Shown here: piece by piece, positions 47,602-55,727 of the stretch
How positions within the stretch are numbered: position 1 is the stretch's first letter
Layout: the number at the start of each line of letters is the position of its first letter
Assembly: GCA_900545545.1 (NCBI GenBank)
Contig: UQZO01000002.1
Span: forward strand, 124,001-188,000
Direction: 5' to 3'
From: an uncultured Subdoligranulum sp.
Lineage (GTDB): Bacteria; Bacillota; Clostridia; Oscillospirales; Ruminococcaceae
DNA: 64,000 bases
Position numbers and translations under genes: made by a program
The notes under the pieces: generated by a model
Seen by the model: only the letters and a program-made list of their open reading frames with translations
Told to the model about the DNA's origin: nothing
The model's database searches: none

Positions 47602-48650
47602 AAAACCGCATCACCCGCATTGGCCTGGGCATTGCGGCGGTGGCCGTATTGGGCGGCATTCTTGCCTACAGCATGCTGACCCGGCGCACCCTTTACACCA
47701 CTACCTGGTTTGATCTCTTCGATACGGTTTCTGTGGTCAAAGGATATGCCCGCAGCCAGGCGGAATGGGATGAACAGATGGACGCCCTGCACGCCGATCT
47801 TTTGCACTATCACCAGCTGTTCGACATCTACAACCACTACGACGGCATGGTGAACCTCCACGACGTAAACGGCCAGGCGGCTGCCGCCCCTGTAGCGGTG
47901 GACGATGACCTGTACGCTTTTCTCGACTGGTGCGTGAACACCGTCTATCCCGCCACGGAGGGTGCCACCAACATCGCCGCCGGTTCTGTGCTTTCTCTCT
48001 GGCACGATGCCCGGGAAAGCGACACCCCCGCCCCGCCTGAGGACACTCTGCTCCGGCAGGCGCTGGCGCATATCGAGATCAGTAACCTTACACTGGATAC
48101 CGCCACCCGCTCGGTTTCCTTTGCCGACGAAGCCATGAGCCTGGACGTGGGCGCCGTAGGCAAGGGGTATGCCGTGGAGCAGGCTGCCGAAGCGGCCAAA
48201 GCCCGCGGACTGGACAGTGCCCTTTTGAATATCGGCGGCAATTTGCGGGCCATTGGAGAGAAAGCCAACGGCGAGGGACAGTGGACTGTAGGCGTGGAGA
48301 ACCCCTGGGGCAGCGAGCCCACCTACATCCAGACCCTGACGCTGCGCCCCGGCTACAGCCTGATCGTCAGCGGCGACTACCAGCGCTACTTTGAGTACGA
48401 GGGGAAGCGGTATTCCCACCTCATCGACCTGACCACCGGGTTCCCGGCGGAATATTGCAGCAGTGTGGCCATTCTGGCGCCTGCCGGGGGCGGCGGGCTG
48501 GGAGATGCGCTTTCCACCGCGCTGTTCTGCCTGCCGGAATCCACCGGCCGCACGGTGCTGGCCGGCGCCGAAGGATACGAGGCCCTGTGGATGTACCCCG
48601 ACGGCAGTTCCACCCAAAGCGACGGCTGGACCGGTTTATCCGCCGAATGA
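47598..48650 (+). CDS. apbE: FAD:protein FMN transferase (ApbE)
   Basis: 350 residues. An N-terminal hydrophobic anchor (about 6-25) places the enzyme outside the membrane. Motifs: TTTWFDLFDTVSVVKGY, DVGAVGKGYAVEQAAEAAKARG (FAD binding), ALLNIGGNLRAIGEKA and the metal-binding end around STALFCLPESTGR. It attaches FMN to Ser/Thr of extracytoplasmic redox proteins (Rnf/Nqr or flavin-based electron transfer proteins). It has no obvious target in the window. Confidence 0.94.
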   Translation: MKNRITRIGLGIAAVAVLGGILAYSMLTRRTLYTTTWFDLFDTVSVVKGYARSQAEWDEQMDALHADLLHYHQLFDIYNHYDGMVNLHDVNGQAAAAPVAVDDDLYAFLDWCVNTVYPATEGATNIAAGSVLSLWHDARESDTPAPPEDTLLRQALAHIEISNLTLDTATRSVSFADEAMSLDVGAVGKGYAVEQAAEAAKARGLDSALLNIGGNLRAIGEKANGEGQWTVGVENPWGSEPTYIQTLTLRPGYSLIVSGDYQRYFEYEGKRYSHLIDLTTGFPAEYCSSVAILAPAGGGGLGDALSTALFCLPESTGRTVLAGAEGYEALWMYPDGSSTQSDGWTGLSAE

Positions 48651-48656
48651 TACACA

Positions 48657-48690
48657 AAAAGGACCACCCCACGGGGTGGTCCTTTTGTTA
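48657..48690. terminator. Bidirectional terminator after apbE
   Basis: 14-bp perfect stem (48657-48670 with 48673-48686), A-run and TTTT tail; shared with the convergent ABC gene. Confidence 0.88.
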
Positions 48691-49494
48691 TTCGTCCCGG
48701 CTGAGCAGGATGCGGTCGTTATCCAGCTGGTGGCCCACATTTTGGGCGAAACGTTCCAGCAGTTCCGGCACCGTCATGTGGGTGCGTTCCTCGCCGCCCA
48801 CATCCAGCACGATGCGGCCGTGGTCCATCATCAGGGTACGGTTGCCCAGGGTCAGGGCATCGTGCATGTTGTGGGTGATCATCAGGCAGGTGATGTGGTG
48901 TTCTGCCACGATCTTCTTGGTCAGGTCCAGCACCTTTTCGGCGGTGGCCGGGTCCAGCGCTGCCGTATGTTCATCCAGCAACAGCAATTTGGGGGTGACC
49001 AGAGTTGCCATCAGCAGCGTCAGTGCCTGGCGCTGACCGCCCGAAAGCAGCCCCACCGGCTGTTTCATCCGGTCCTCCAGACCCAGCCCCAGCGCCGAAA
49101 GTTTTTCGGCAAACAGGGCCCGGTCGGACTTGGAGATACGGGAGAAGGGCGAAGTTTGTTTGGAAGCGCGCAGGAACGCCAGCGCCAGATTTTCCTCAAT
49201 AGTCATATGGGGCGCGGTCCCTCTTAAGGGGTCCTGGAACATCCGGCCAATGACCTTGGAACGGCGGTAGTCCGGCATCATCGTGATGTCCTGACCGTCC
49301 AGCGTGATCGTTCCGGTATCGGCAATGAATTCACCGGCAATAGCGTTGAAGAGGGTGGATTTGCCCGCGCCGTTGGAACCGACGATGGTGGCGAAATCTC
49401 CTTCCTCCAGATGAAGATCGATCTTCTGCAAGGCCACTTTCTCGTTGACGGTGCCGGGATTGAAGGTCTTGCTCACGTGTTTCAGATCAAGCAA
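48688..49494 (-). CDS. TrpXYZ-like ABC importer, ATPase
   Basis: 268 residues. The start is the TTG at 49494 (LLDLKHVSKTF), preceded at good distance by AAGAAGGTG; an upstream ATG at 49518 has no ribosome binding site and would overlap the permease more. Walker A GSNGAGKST, signature LSGGQRQALTLLMA, Walker B KLLLLDEHTAALDP. The DEHTAALD form is characteristic of the COG1101 class that teams with COG4120 permease and COG2984 binding protein. Overlaps the permease gene by 8 bases. Confidence 0.9.
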   Translation of the reverse strand: MLDLKHVSKTFNPGTVNEKVALQKIDLHLEEGDFATIVGSNGAGKSTLFNAIAGEFIADTGTITLDGQDITMMPDYRRSKVIGRMFQDPLRGTAPHMTIEENLALAFLRASKQTSPFSRISKSDRALFAEKLSALGLGLEDRMKQPVGLLSGGQRQALTLLMATLVTPKLLLLDEHTAALDPATAEKVLDLTKKIVAEHHITCLMITHNMHDALTLGNRTLMMDHGRIVLDVGGEERTHMTVPELLERFAQNVGHQLDNDRILLSRDE

Positions 49495-50404
49495 GGTTGG
49501 CACCTTCTTTCTCAGCATGGGCACGGCGGCGGCGGAAGGCTGCCCGAGCCTGCAGGGCGGGCGCTGCAATGGCCAGCGCCACGATGACGGCAGAAATGAG
49601 TTTGAGGCATTCCGAAGGGACATTGGCCCGCAGGGCAATGGCAATGATGAAACGGTAGATCACGCTGCCTGCCACCGCCGCCACAGCCTTGGTCCACAGC
49701 CCGCCCCGGCCGAAGAGCGTCTCGCCGATGATCAGCGAGGCAAGGCCGATGACCACCATGCCGGTGCCCAGGTTGATGTCGGCGGATTTCTGGTACTGGG
49801 CCAGCACCGCACCGGACAGCGAGGTCATGGCGTTGGCGATGCAAAGCCCCACCGTAATGGTGAAGGTGGTATTGATGGAGGAGGCGCGCACCATATCGGG
49901 GTTATCGCCGGTGGCGCGGATGGAAAGGCCCAGCCGCGTACCAAGGAAGAGGATCAGCAGCACGCAGACCACCACCGTGATGAGGGCTGCCACCAGAAGT
50001 TTGTACGGAGCGGCATCTCCCAGCAGCGCCTGAGCGGCGGTAAAAATCGTCTCGGTTTTGAGCATCGGCACATTGGAGGAAAAGCCCATGACCGCCAGGT
50101 TGATGGTATACAGCCCGGTATTGGTGATGATACCGGCCAGAATGGACGGCACCGCCAGCCGGGTTTGCAGGAAAGCCGTGATAAACCCGGCGGCTGCACC
50201 CGCCAGCATGGCCAGGGGCAGACCCAGGAAGGGATGCCCGGCCACGGCGGCGGTGGCGGAGACCGCACAGCCCAGAGTAAAGGCGCCGTCGGTGGTCATA
50301 TCAGCGATGTTGAGAACCCGGAAGCTGAGGAACAGTGCCATGGCAACCAGGGCGTAGATAAAGCCAAGTTCCAGTGCATTGAGCACGGTGGCAACGGTAA
50401 ACAT
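49487..50404 (-). CDS. TrpXYZ-like ABC importer, permease
   Basis: 305 residues, eight to nine membrane segments, branched-chain-type permease of the COG4120 class: FRVLNIADMTTDGAFTLGCAV and NPDMVRASSINTTFTI. Carries the ligand of the lipoprotein gene upstream. The operon is under a Trp T-box, so tryptophan or a precursor is likely. Confidence 0.92.
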   Translation of the reverse strand: MFTVATVLNALELGFIYALVAMALFLSFRVLNIADMTTDGAFTLGCAVSATAAVAGHPFLGLPLAMLAGAAAGFITAFLQTRLAVPSILAGIITNTGLYTINLAVMGFSSNVPMLKTETIFTAAQALLGDAAPYKLLVAALITVVVCVLLILFLGTRLGLSIRATGDNPDMVRASSINTTFTITVGLCIANAMTSLSGAVLAQYQKSADINLGTGMVVIGLASLIIGETLFGRGGLWTKAVAAVAGSVIYRFIIAIALRANVPSECLKLISAVIVALAIAAPALQARAAFRRRRAHAEKEGANLA

Positions 50405-50437
50405 GAGACAGACGCTCCTTTGTATGGTTTTGCAGAT

Positions 50438-50474
50438 AAAAGAGAAAAGGACGGGATGCCGTCCCTTTCTCTTT
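50438..50474 (-). terminator. Hairpin between binding-protein and permease genes of the Trp importer
   Basis: 16-bp near-perfect repeat (AAAGAGAAAAGGACGG / CCGTCCCTTTCTCTTT) in the 81-base gap; on the - strand it is followed by T-rich sequence (TTTTATCTGC). Likely attenuator or RNA stabiliser, as in the amino acid importer at 8166. Confidence 0.65.
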
Positions 50475-50485
50475 CGGAATACGGA

Positions 50486-51502
50486 TTATTCGGCGCTGGT
50501 GGTAACTTCCACAACCTTGCCGGCCAGATCGTTGAAGGCGCTGTAGTCGATGCCCAGGGCCGTGGCCGTGTCGGTGTTAACGGTGATGATGCCGCCGTCC
50601 ATCACATGGAACTCAGGCACGGTGCCGGTTTCCAGAATCTCCAGCGCCATATCGGCGGTGTAGGTGCCCAGGTCGGTGTAGTTGACGCCGCAGGTGGCAA
50701 AAGCACCCGCCGTGACAAAGCTGTCGGCGCCGGTGTAGAACGGAATGCCGCCGTCGGTCAGCGTTTCGGAAACCGCCGCAGCCGCGGCCATAACCACGTT
50801 ATCGGTGGGGGTAAAGACGGCGTCCACCTGGCCCACCATGCTGGCTGCCGCGGTCATGATCTCATCGTTGGTGTTGCCGGTCTTTTCGATATAGGCGATG
50901 CCCTTGGAATCCAGGTATTCCTTGGCTTCGGCGATGGGGGTCACCGAGTTGGCCTCCGAGTTGGAGTAGAGCAGGCCGACGGTCTTGATATCGGGCTGGA
51001 CCGCCAGCATCATATCAATGATGGACTGGGTGTTCAGCGCATCGGAAGTACCGGTAACGTAGTCGATGCCGGTAAGATCGGCGGCTGCCGGGTCCGAGAT
51101 GGCCGCGTAGATCACCGGGGTCTGGGTGGCTTCGCAGGCGGTGGCCATGCACTGGGCCGCCAGCGTGGCGATGGGAATGACGGCGTCATAGCCATCGGAA
51201 ACCACCTGGGTGCCGATCTGGTTCAGGGTGGTGGCATCGTTCTGGCCGTTGAAGTCCTTGTATTCAATGGTGATGCCCTTTTCCGCCGCCTTGGCGTCCA
51301 GCTCTGCCTCAATAGCGGTGCGGATTTCATCCAGGCTGGAATGGTCCATCTGCTGGACAATGGCGATCTTGTAGCCTTCGCCGGAGGTTGCTTCGGCGGT
51401 GGCGGAAGCGGAAGAGCTGGCCGTGGGTTCGGCAGTAGCGCCGCAGGCGGCGAGGGTGGTCATCATAGCAGCGGCGGACAGAACAGCAACAAACTTTTTC
51501 AT
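50486..51502 (-). CDS. TrpXYZ-like ABC importer, substrate-binding lipoprotein
   Basis: 338 residues. The start is MKKFVAVLSAAAMMTTLAAC, after AAAAGGAGA; lipobox LAAC with Cys20. The body is the ABC_sub_bind (COG2984) fold: YKIAIVQQMDHSSLDEIRTAIEAEL, GYDAVIPIATLAAQ, TDNVVMAAAAAVSE. It binds the ligand outside. It is first in the operon and directly follows a Trp T-box, so tryptophan or a related indole compound is expected; no ligand-contact residues can be verified here. Confidence 0.93.
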   Translation of the reverse strand: MKKFVAVLSAAAMMTTLAACGATAEPTASSSASATAEATSGEGYKIAIVQQMDHSSLDEIRTAIEAELDAKAAEKGITIEYKDFNGQNDATTLNQIGTQVVSDGYDAVIPIATLAAQCMATACEATQTPVIYAAISDPAAADLTGIDYVTGTSDALNTQSIIDMMLAVQPDIKTVGLLYSNSEANSVTPIAEAKEYLDSKGIAYIEKTGNTNDEIMTAAASMVGQVDAVFTPTDNVVMAAAAAVSETLTDGGIPFYTGADSFVTAGAFATCGVNYTDLGTYTADMALEILETGTVPEFHVMDGGIITVNTDTATALGIDYSAFNDLAGKVVEVTTSAE

Positions 51503-51635
51503 GGTAAATCTCCTTTTCAGCAATGGGGCAGGCCGTAACGGCTTGCCGGTGATTCTATACTTATGCGGAAAAGAGTCGCCATCGTTCCTTCAGCAAAATC
51601 ATGATCTTCGCTCCCCCAGTCTGTTGTGTGCAAAA

Positions 51636-51684
51636 ACAAAACTGCCCTTGCACAGAAGAAGTCCTTCCGTGCAAGGGCAGATAA
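51636..51684 (-). terminator. T-box terminator of the Trp importer operon
   Basis: CTGCCCTTGCAC with its exact complement, 15-base loop, followed on the - strand by TTTTGTTTTT. Confidence 0.9.
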
Positions 51685-51910
51685 ATTATCTGTGGTGCCA
51701 CCTTGCTTGCCGTACCGTTTTGGGGGTACAGCCACTCTGTAGGGAACCAACATTCCCCTGCTCTGTAACGGGAGCGCCCGTCAGCGGATACTCAGGCCCT
51801 GCCTTTTCCCCGTGCCCTCCGCGAACCATTGTGCTGTACCGCTCTGCATCCCCTTTCCAGCAACCGGGGACTCTCTGTGGCTGCGCTTACAGCTTTACTT
51901 TCGCTTCATT
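51636..51910 (-). promoter_or_regulatory. T-box leader (tryptophan specifier) of the ABC importer
   Basis: Fills most of the 467-base gap before the lipoprotein gene. T-box core AAGGTGGCACCACA is the complement of 51691-51704. The terminator has a 12-bp stem (51642-51653 with 51669-51680). In stem I, GCGAA pairs with TTCGC and GCTGTA with TACAGC; between them lie AGTAAA (the AGUA loop-E strand) and ACAATGG, which puts UGG (complement of 51826-51828) in the specifier position. UGG is the Trp codon. The CAGAGAG and GGTTGCTGG apical blocks are also present. Confidence 0.9.
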
Positions 51911-51921
51911 GGTTTGAAGCA

Positions 51922-51950
51922 TTTATACCACAAACCCATGCGTTTGTCAA
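51922..51950 (-). promoter_or_regulatory. Promoter of the Trp T-box operon
   Basis: - strand TTGACA (51945-51950), 17-base spacer, TATAAA (51922-51927). Confidence 0.85.
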
Positions 51951-51969
51951 CGCTTTTTGGCAAAAAAGT

Positions 51970-54309
51970 TTATTCCACCGCTGTGTCGGCCTCTTCCGGC
52001 GTGGCGGTGCTGACCTTGTTGCTGGCATCCAGAATCAGCAGTTTCTGGGCCACATCGGTCACATTGGCTTCGCTGTCCTTGAGCAGGTCGTCGTCCCCCT
52101 CGTCGAAGGGGCAATCCTCCCCGTCCAGCGCCAGCATCAGGTCGGAACCGGGCGTGACGTAATCGCCCAGCCAGCTGCTCAGGGCTTCCGCATCCCAGAC
52201 CGAGTTTTCCTCGTCGGGCTGGAAGCTCAGGTTGTTTTTCCACTTGCCGTAGGCCACACCGATGGAGCAGACGCGCTCATCGTTTTCGTCCAGCACTTCC
52301 TGCATCCGCACAGCCAGGCTGTCCCCGGTCTGCAGGGCCTGGTCGCCATCCACAAAGGCCAGTACCTTATCCTCCGGGTGTGTCTCCAGCAGGCGCTGCA
52401 GGTCTTCGGCGGCCTGGTCAGCCCCTGCGGTCAGCTCGCCCTGCAGGCTGCTGTAGAGCCGCTGGGCTTTGGCGTAGCCTTCCTCGCCGAGATAGGCTTC
52501 CATCGCCTCGGGCTGGTTCTCCATGGCGCTGCGGAACCAGTAGGCGGCATTGCGGGTGTTGCTGGCCGCCATGCCCTGCACGGCATCTTCCAGCTCCTCC
52601 GCCAGCTCGCCCGTGGCCTGTTCCACCAGCAGCTTTGCCGCCGCGCCCACAGCCGCAGAGGTCTTATCGGTCCCAAGGCCCACCACATGCAGGGCACCGG
52701 GGTATTTCCTGTAGGTATCCTGCCAGAGCGTCCACGCCTCGACACGCTGGTCTGCCGGCAGCGTGGACAGATACTGGCTCAGCACCGCGGTATCGCCGGT
52801 CTGGAGGTAGTTGTCCAGCAGCATACCGGCGGCCGGGCCATCGGGCAGCGCTACCGCGCGTGCGCCCTGGGCGGCCAGATATTCCACCAGGGTATTCTGC
52901 ACATCGATATCCCGGCTGCCGCCCAGCCCCGCCATAAACAGGCGGTAATCGCTGTCGCCAAAGTCCGAATCGCTGAGCGGGTAGGCCAGATCCACCGCAT
53001 GCAGGTTCTGGCGGATATATTCATCGGTGGGGTCCTGTTCACGGTCCCAGGAGGAAGTGGCTTCGGATTCCGAATCCGCTTCCTCGGCGTCCTTTTCCGC
53101 TTCTGCCGCGGCCGTTTCGGGGGTCTCAGCAATGACTTCCTCGGCCGTCTTGCCATTGTAGAGGAAGTCCTGCAAGGCCTTGATGTTCACCGCCCAGTCG
53201 GGGTCGTACATCAGGCGGTCATCCATGCCGGTACGCACACCGTAGGTGCCTTCCAGCGGCATGGACATCTGCTCCACTTCTGCCCCCAGGAAGGCCGGCA
53301 GCTGTACCAGCAGCGCCGCGATCTCAGACTTGGTAAAATTGGTCTGCACCAGCGGCAGCACGGTATTGAGCAGGTTATCCAGCTCGGTCACGCTGGCATC
53401 CTGCACCTGATCCAGCACCGCTTCGATAACGGTGCGCTGGCGTTCAATCCGCTTCCAGTCGCTGTCGATCTTGCGCAGACGGGCATACTGCAGCGCCGTA
53501 TACCCGTCGAAATGGTTGAGGCCAGGCTCCACCTTGTTGACGATCAGCATCGAGTTGGAGGGCACTTCCCAGTTGAGGGCCTTCGCCTCCAGTTCGGTGA
53601 TTTCGATATCCACACCGCCCACGGCGTCCACGATCTGCACAAAAGAGTTGAAGTTGACACGGACGTAGTGATCCACCTGGACGTTGAAGCAGTCCTCCAC
53701 GGTATCCATCGTGAGCTTGGCGCCGCCATAGCGGAAAGTGTGGGTAATCCAGTCATACTGGCCCTCATACCCGTCCAGCAGAATGGGCACACCGGTGGCG
53801 CGCTCGATGGAGACAAGGCGGATCGTGTGGTCGTTGATGTTCAGCGACACAAGGATCATCGCATCGGCACGGGCATCCGCGCTGAATTCGGTGGTATCCT
53901 CGGTGCCGTCCAGCTGGTTCAGATGGGTGAAGGCGTCGGCATCGTTGACAGCCTCAGTACGTTCATCGGTGCCGATCAGCAGGATGTTGAGGACATTCTC
54001 GTCGGCGAAAGGGCTGCCCTCGGGCATTTCCATCTCGTCATCGTTATGCACAAGGCCGGTTGCATCCAGGTCCTGGTCCTCGCTGGCATCGATGGTTCCC
54101 ATCTCGCTGACACTGCCGTCGTTATAACTCAGCAGGTCCAGCTTACCGTTGACGTACAGTACCCCGGCACCTGCCAATACCAGAAGTACCACCAAAATTC
54201 CGATGAGGATTTTGGCCCAGGTCGGCAGCTTTTTGCGGGCGGGTTTTTGCGCCGTGGCGACGCCGCCCTCGGTTTCTTGGGTTTTCGGTTTTTCTTCCGT
54301 TGTTTTCAT
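51970..54309 (-). CDS. LytR-CpsA-Psr family protein with large C-terminal domain
   Basis: 779 residues, twice the usual LCP size. A cytosolic N-terminus, one membrane segment (about 28-50), an acidic stretch, then the LCP domain (about 105-375): NILLIGTDERTEA, RADAMILVSLN, LVSIERATGVPI (the usual SIPRDT has Glu and Ala in place of Pro and Asp), and YARLRKIDSDWKRIERQR. LCP enzymes move lipid-linked polymers onto peptidoglycan outside the cell. An acidic linker (395-435) leads to a C-terminal domain (about 445-779). Its LFMAGLGGSRDIDVQNTLVEYLAAQG, ARAVALPDGPAAGMLLDNYL and NTRNAAYWFRSAMENQ order resembles the erythromycin-esterase/Tiki-like fold, without the catalytic His. It may attach the glycan made by the 12.8-23.6 kb operon. 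Confidence 0.85.
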   Translation of the reverse strand: MKTTEEKPKTQETEGGVATAQKPARKKLPTWAKILIGILVVLLVLAGAGVLYVNGKLDLLSYNDGSVSEMGTIDASEDQDLDATGLVHNDDEMEMPEGSPFADENVLNILLIGTDERTEAVNDADAFTHLNQLDGTEDTTEFSADARADAMILVSLNINDHTIRLVSIERATGVPILLDGYEGQYDWITHTFRYGGAKLTMDTVEDCFNVQVDHYVRVNFNSFVQIVDAVGGVDIEITELEAKALNWEVPSNSMLIVNKVEPGLNHFDGYTALQYARLRKIDSDWKRIERQRTVIEAVLDQVQDASVTELDNLLNTVLPLVQTNFTKSEIAALLVQLPAFLGAEVEQMSMPLEGTYGVRTGMDDRLMYDPDWAVNIKALQDFLYNGKTAEEVIAETPETAAAEAEKDAEEADSESEATSSWDREQDPTDEYIRQNLHAVDLAYPLSDSDFGDSDYRLFMAGLGGSRDIDVQNTLVEYLAAQGARAVALPDGPAAGMLLDNYLQTGDTAVLSQYLSTLPADQRVEAWTLWQDTYRKYPGALHVVGLGTDKTSAAVGAAAKLLVEQATGELAEELEDAVQGMAASNTRNAAYWFRSAMENQPEAMEAYLGEEGYAKAQRLYSSLQGELTAGADQAAEDLQRLLETHPEDKVLAFVDGDQALQTGDSLAVRMQEVLDENDERVCSIGVAYGKWKNNLSFQPDEENSVWDAEALSSWLGDYVTPGSDLMLALDGEDCPFDEGDDDLLKDSEANVTDVAQKLLILDASNKVSTATPEEADTAVE

Positions 54310-55625
54310 ATACTTTCCCTTTTTTGTTTCAGGCGCTTCCCGATGGTGCGCAGATCACAGGCATAGTACAAAAATGCCATGCCTGCAAACAGCGTCAGCC
54401 CCAGAGCGCGCCAGGTAAACCAGCCGTGCTGGATGCTGTGGGTACGCAGCGCGGCAAACCACACCAGCGGCAAAACCGCGGCCAGGGCCAGCGGCGCAGC
54501 ACGCCCCAGCGCGGCGCGGCTGCGCACACTGAGGCAGAACATCGCCACCAGCACCACCGCAAGCAGCACCAACGGCCAGAACAGACCGCGCTCGGCCAGC
54601 GTGGAATATACAAACTGTACAATATTACCCCATGTCAATTCCATGCCGTGCCAGGTATCGGCCGCGGTGCGCACACCGATCTGGTGCACCGCATCGGCAA
54701 TGATGTTCTGCCCCGTGACAAGGCCGGCCAGCACCCATTTCAGGGCCCAGGCCACGCCGTACCCTGTGCCCCAGCACAGGCAGCCGCCGAACGCCAGGGC
54801 GCACTGGCGTCCCCCGGCCCGCAAGCGCTGCTGGGGTTCCAGTAGCCAGCAAACCAGCGGCAATCCCAATGTGAGAATGGGGGTGACGAGCAGATCACAG
54901 AAAGCAGTTGCAACGCCCAGGGCCACCAGGCCCAGGCAGAGTGCATCGCTGCGGCGTGGCCGGGCCAGAACCCAGGCACATCCCGCGTAGGCGATGGCAA
55001 AACAGGTGAAATACTGAATCTGGTGCGGTACCCAGAAGAAGGTAACCAACAGCTGGCTGACGGCAAACCAGACTGCGGCGCGCAGCCCGCAGCGGCGGCG
55101 CAGCAGCACCAGCACCGCGGCAAACAGCGCAAACAGCACCAGATACTGCACCACCCGCACCCCGCTGTAGGGCATCAGGCAGAGCAGCGGACGCAGCCAG
55201 ATCATGTATCCGTGCCAGTACCGCGCGTAGGAGAACGGCTCCAGATCCGCCGGGGCGTTTTCTCCCGCAGCCCGGGCTTCCAGGTAGCGGGCCAGATCCT
55301 CGCCCAGGGTCTCGAAGTTATCCACATTGTAGGCGGTATTGGTCATCATGGCGGTCAGCGGGTCGTTTTCATCGGCCGTGGCAGCCTCCATGAGCATCAG
55401 GGTATCGGTGTAGTTGTCCATCTGGAACAGCTTGAAGCCGAAATAGGATGGGTAAAGCCCCTCCTGTATGATGGTCCGGGCCGAGGGTTCCAGATGGGCG
55501 CGCACCGGCCCGCCGGGCAGCGCGTAGGCCCCCAGCAGCAACAGGAACAACAGCCCTATGGTAACGCCGAACACCGCCAGTGCGCGCAGTGCAAACGGCG
55601 GTTTTCGGTTTTGCGTTTTCGGCAT
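54306..55625 (-). CDS. Polytopic membrane protein of unknown function beside LCP
   Basis: 439 residues. The start is MPKTQNRKPPFALRALA, after AAAGGGGACGGGG; the frame is open farther upstream without support. About ten membrane segments. After the first, an extracytoplasmic loop contains FKLFQMDNYTDTLMLMEAA, an acidic loop in the position where GT-C glycosyltransferases have theirs; similarity is only structural. It overlaps the LCP gene by 4 bases (ATGA), so the two are likely partners in surface-polymer synthesis. Confidence 0.75.
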   Translation of the reverse strand: MPKTQNRKPPFALRALAVFGVTIGLLFLLLLGAYALPGGPVRAHLEPSARTIIQEGLYPSYFGFKLFQMDNYTDTLMLMEAATADENDPLTAMMTNTAYNVDNFETLGEDLARYLEARAAGENAPADLEPFSYARYWHGYMIWLRPLLCLMPYSGVRVVQYLVLFALFAAVLVLLRRRCGLRAAVWFAVSQLLVTFFWVPHQIQYFTCFAIAYAGCAWVLARPRRSDALCLGLVALGVATAFCDLLVTPILTLGLPLVCWLLEPQQRLRAGGRQCALAFGGCLCWGTGYGVAWALKWVLAGLVTGQNIIADAVHQIGVRTAADTWHGMELTWGNIVQFVYSTLAERGLFWPLVLLAVVLVAMFCLSVRSRAALGRAAPLALAAVLPLVWFAALRTHSIQHGWFTWRALGLTLFAGMAFLYYACDLRTIGKRLKQKRESI

Positions 55626-55659
55626 GGCCCCGTCCCCTTTTTCAAACAAATACGGATTT

Positions 55660-55688
55660 ATTATACGGCAAAAGGCCACGGGTTTCAA
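55660..55688 (-). promoter_or_regulatory. Promoter of the membrane protein-LCP pair
   Basis: - strand TTGAAA (55683-55688), 17-base spacer, TATAAT (55660-55665). The -35 box is in the loop of the ftsW terminator. Confidence 0.75.
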
Positions 55689-55698
55689 CCGTAGCCTT
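55672..55698 (-). terminator. Terminator after ftsW, containing a -35 box in its loop
   Basis: AAGGC-ACGG/CCGT-GCCTT stem (one mismatch), seven-base loop, TTTTGCC after it on the - strand. Confidence 0.7.
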
Positions 55699-55727
55699 GT
55701 GAAATTTTGTCGTAATTTGGTGTCGGC

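Noticed and set aside
48688..49644. Longer N-terminus for the Trp importer ATPase
   Set aside because: The extra codons overlap the permease gene by up to 158 bases and lack any ribosome binding site; the TTG at 49494 fits the family start and spacing.
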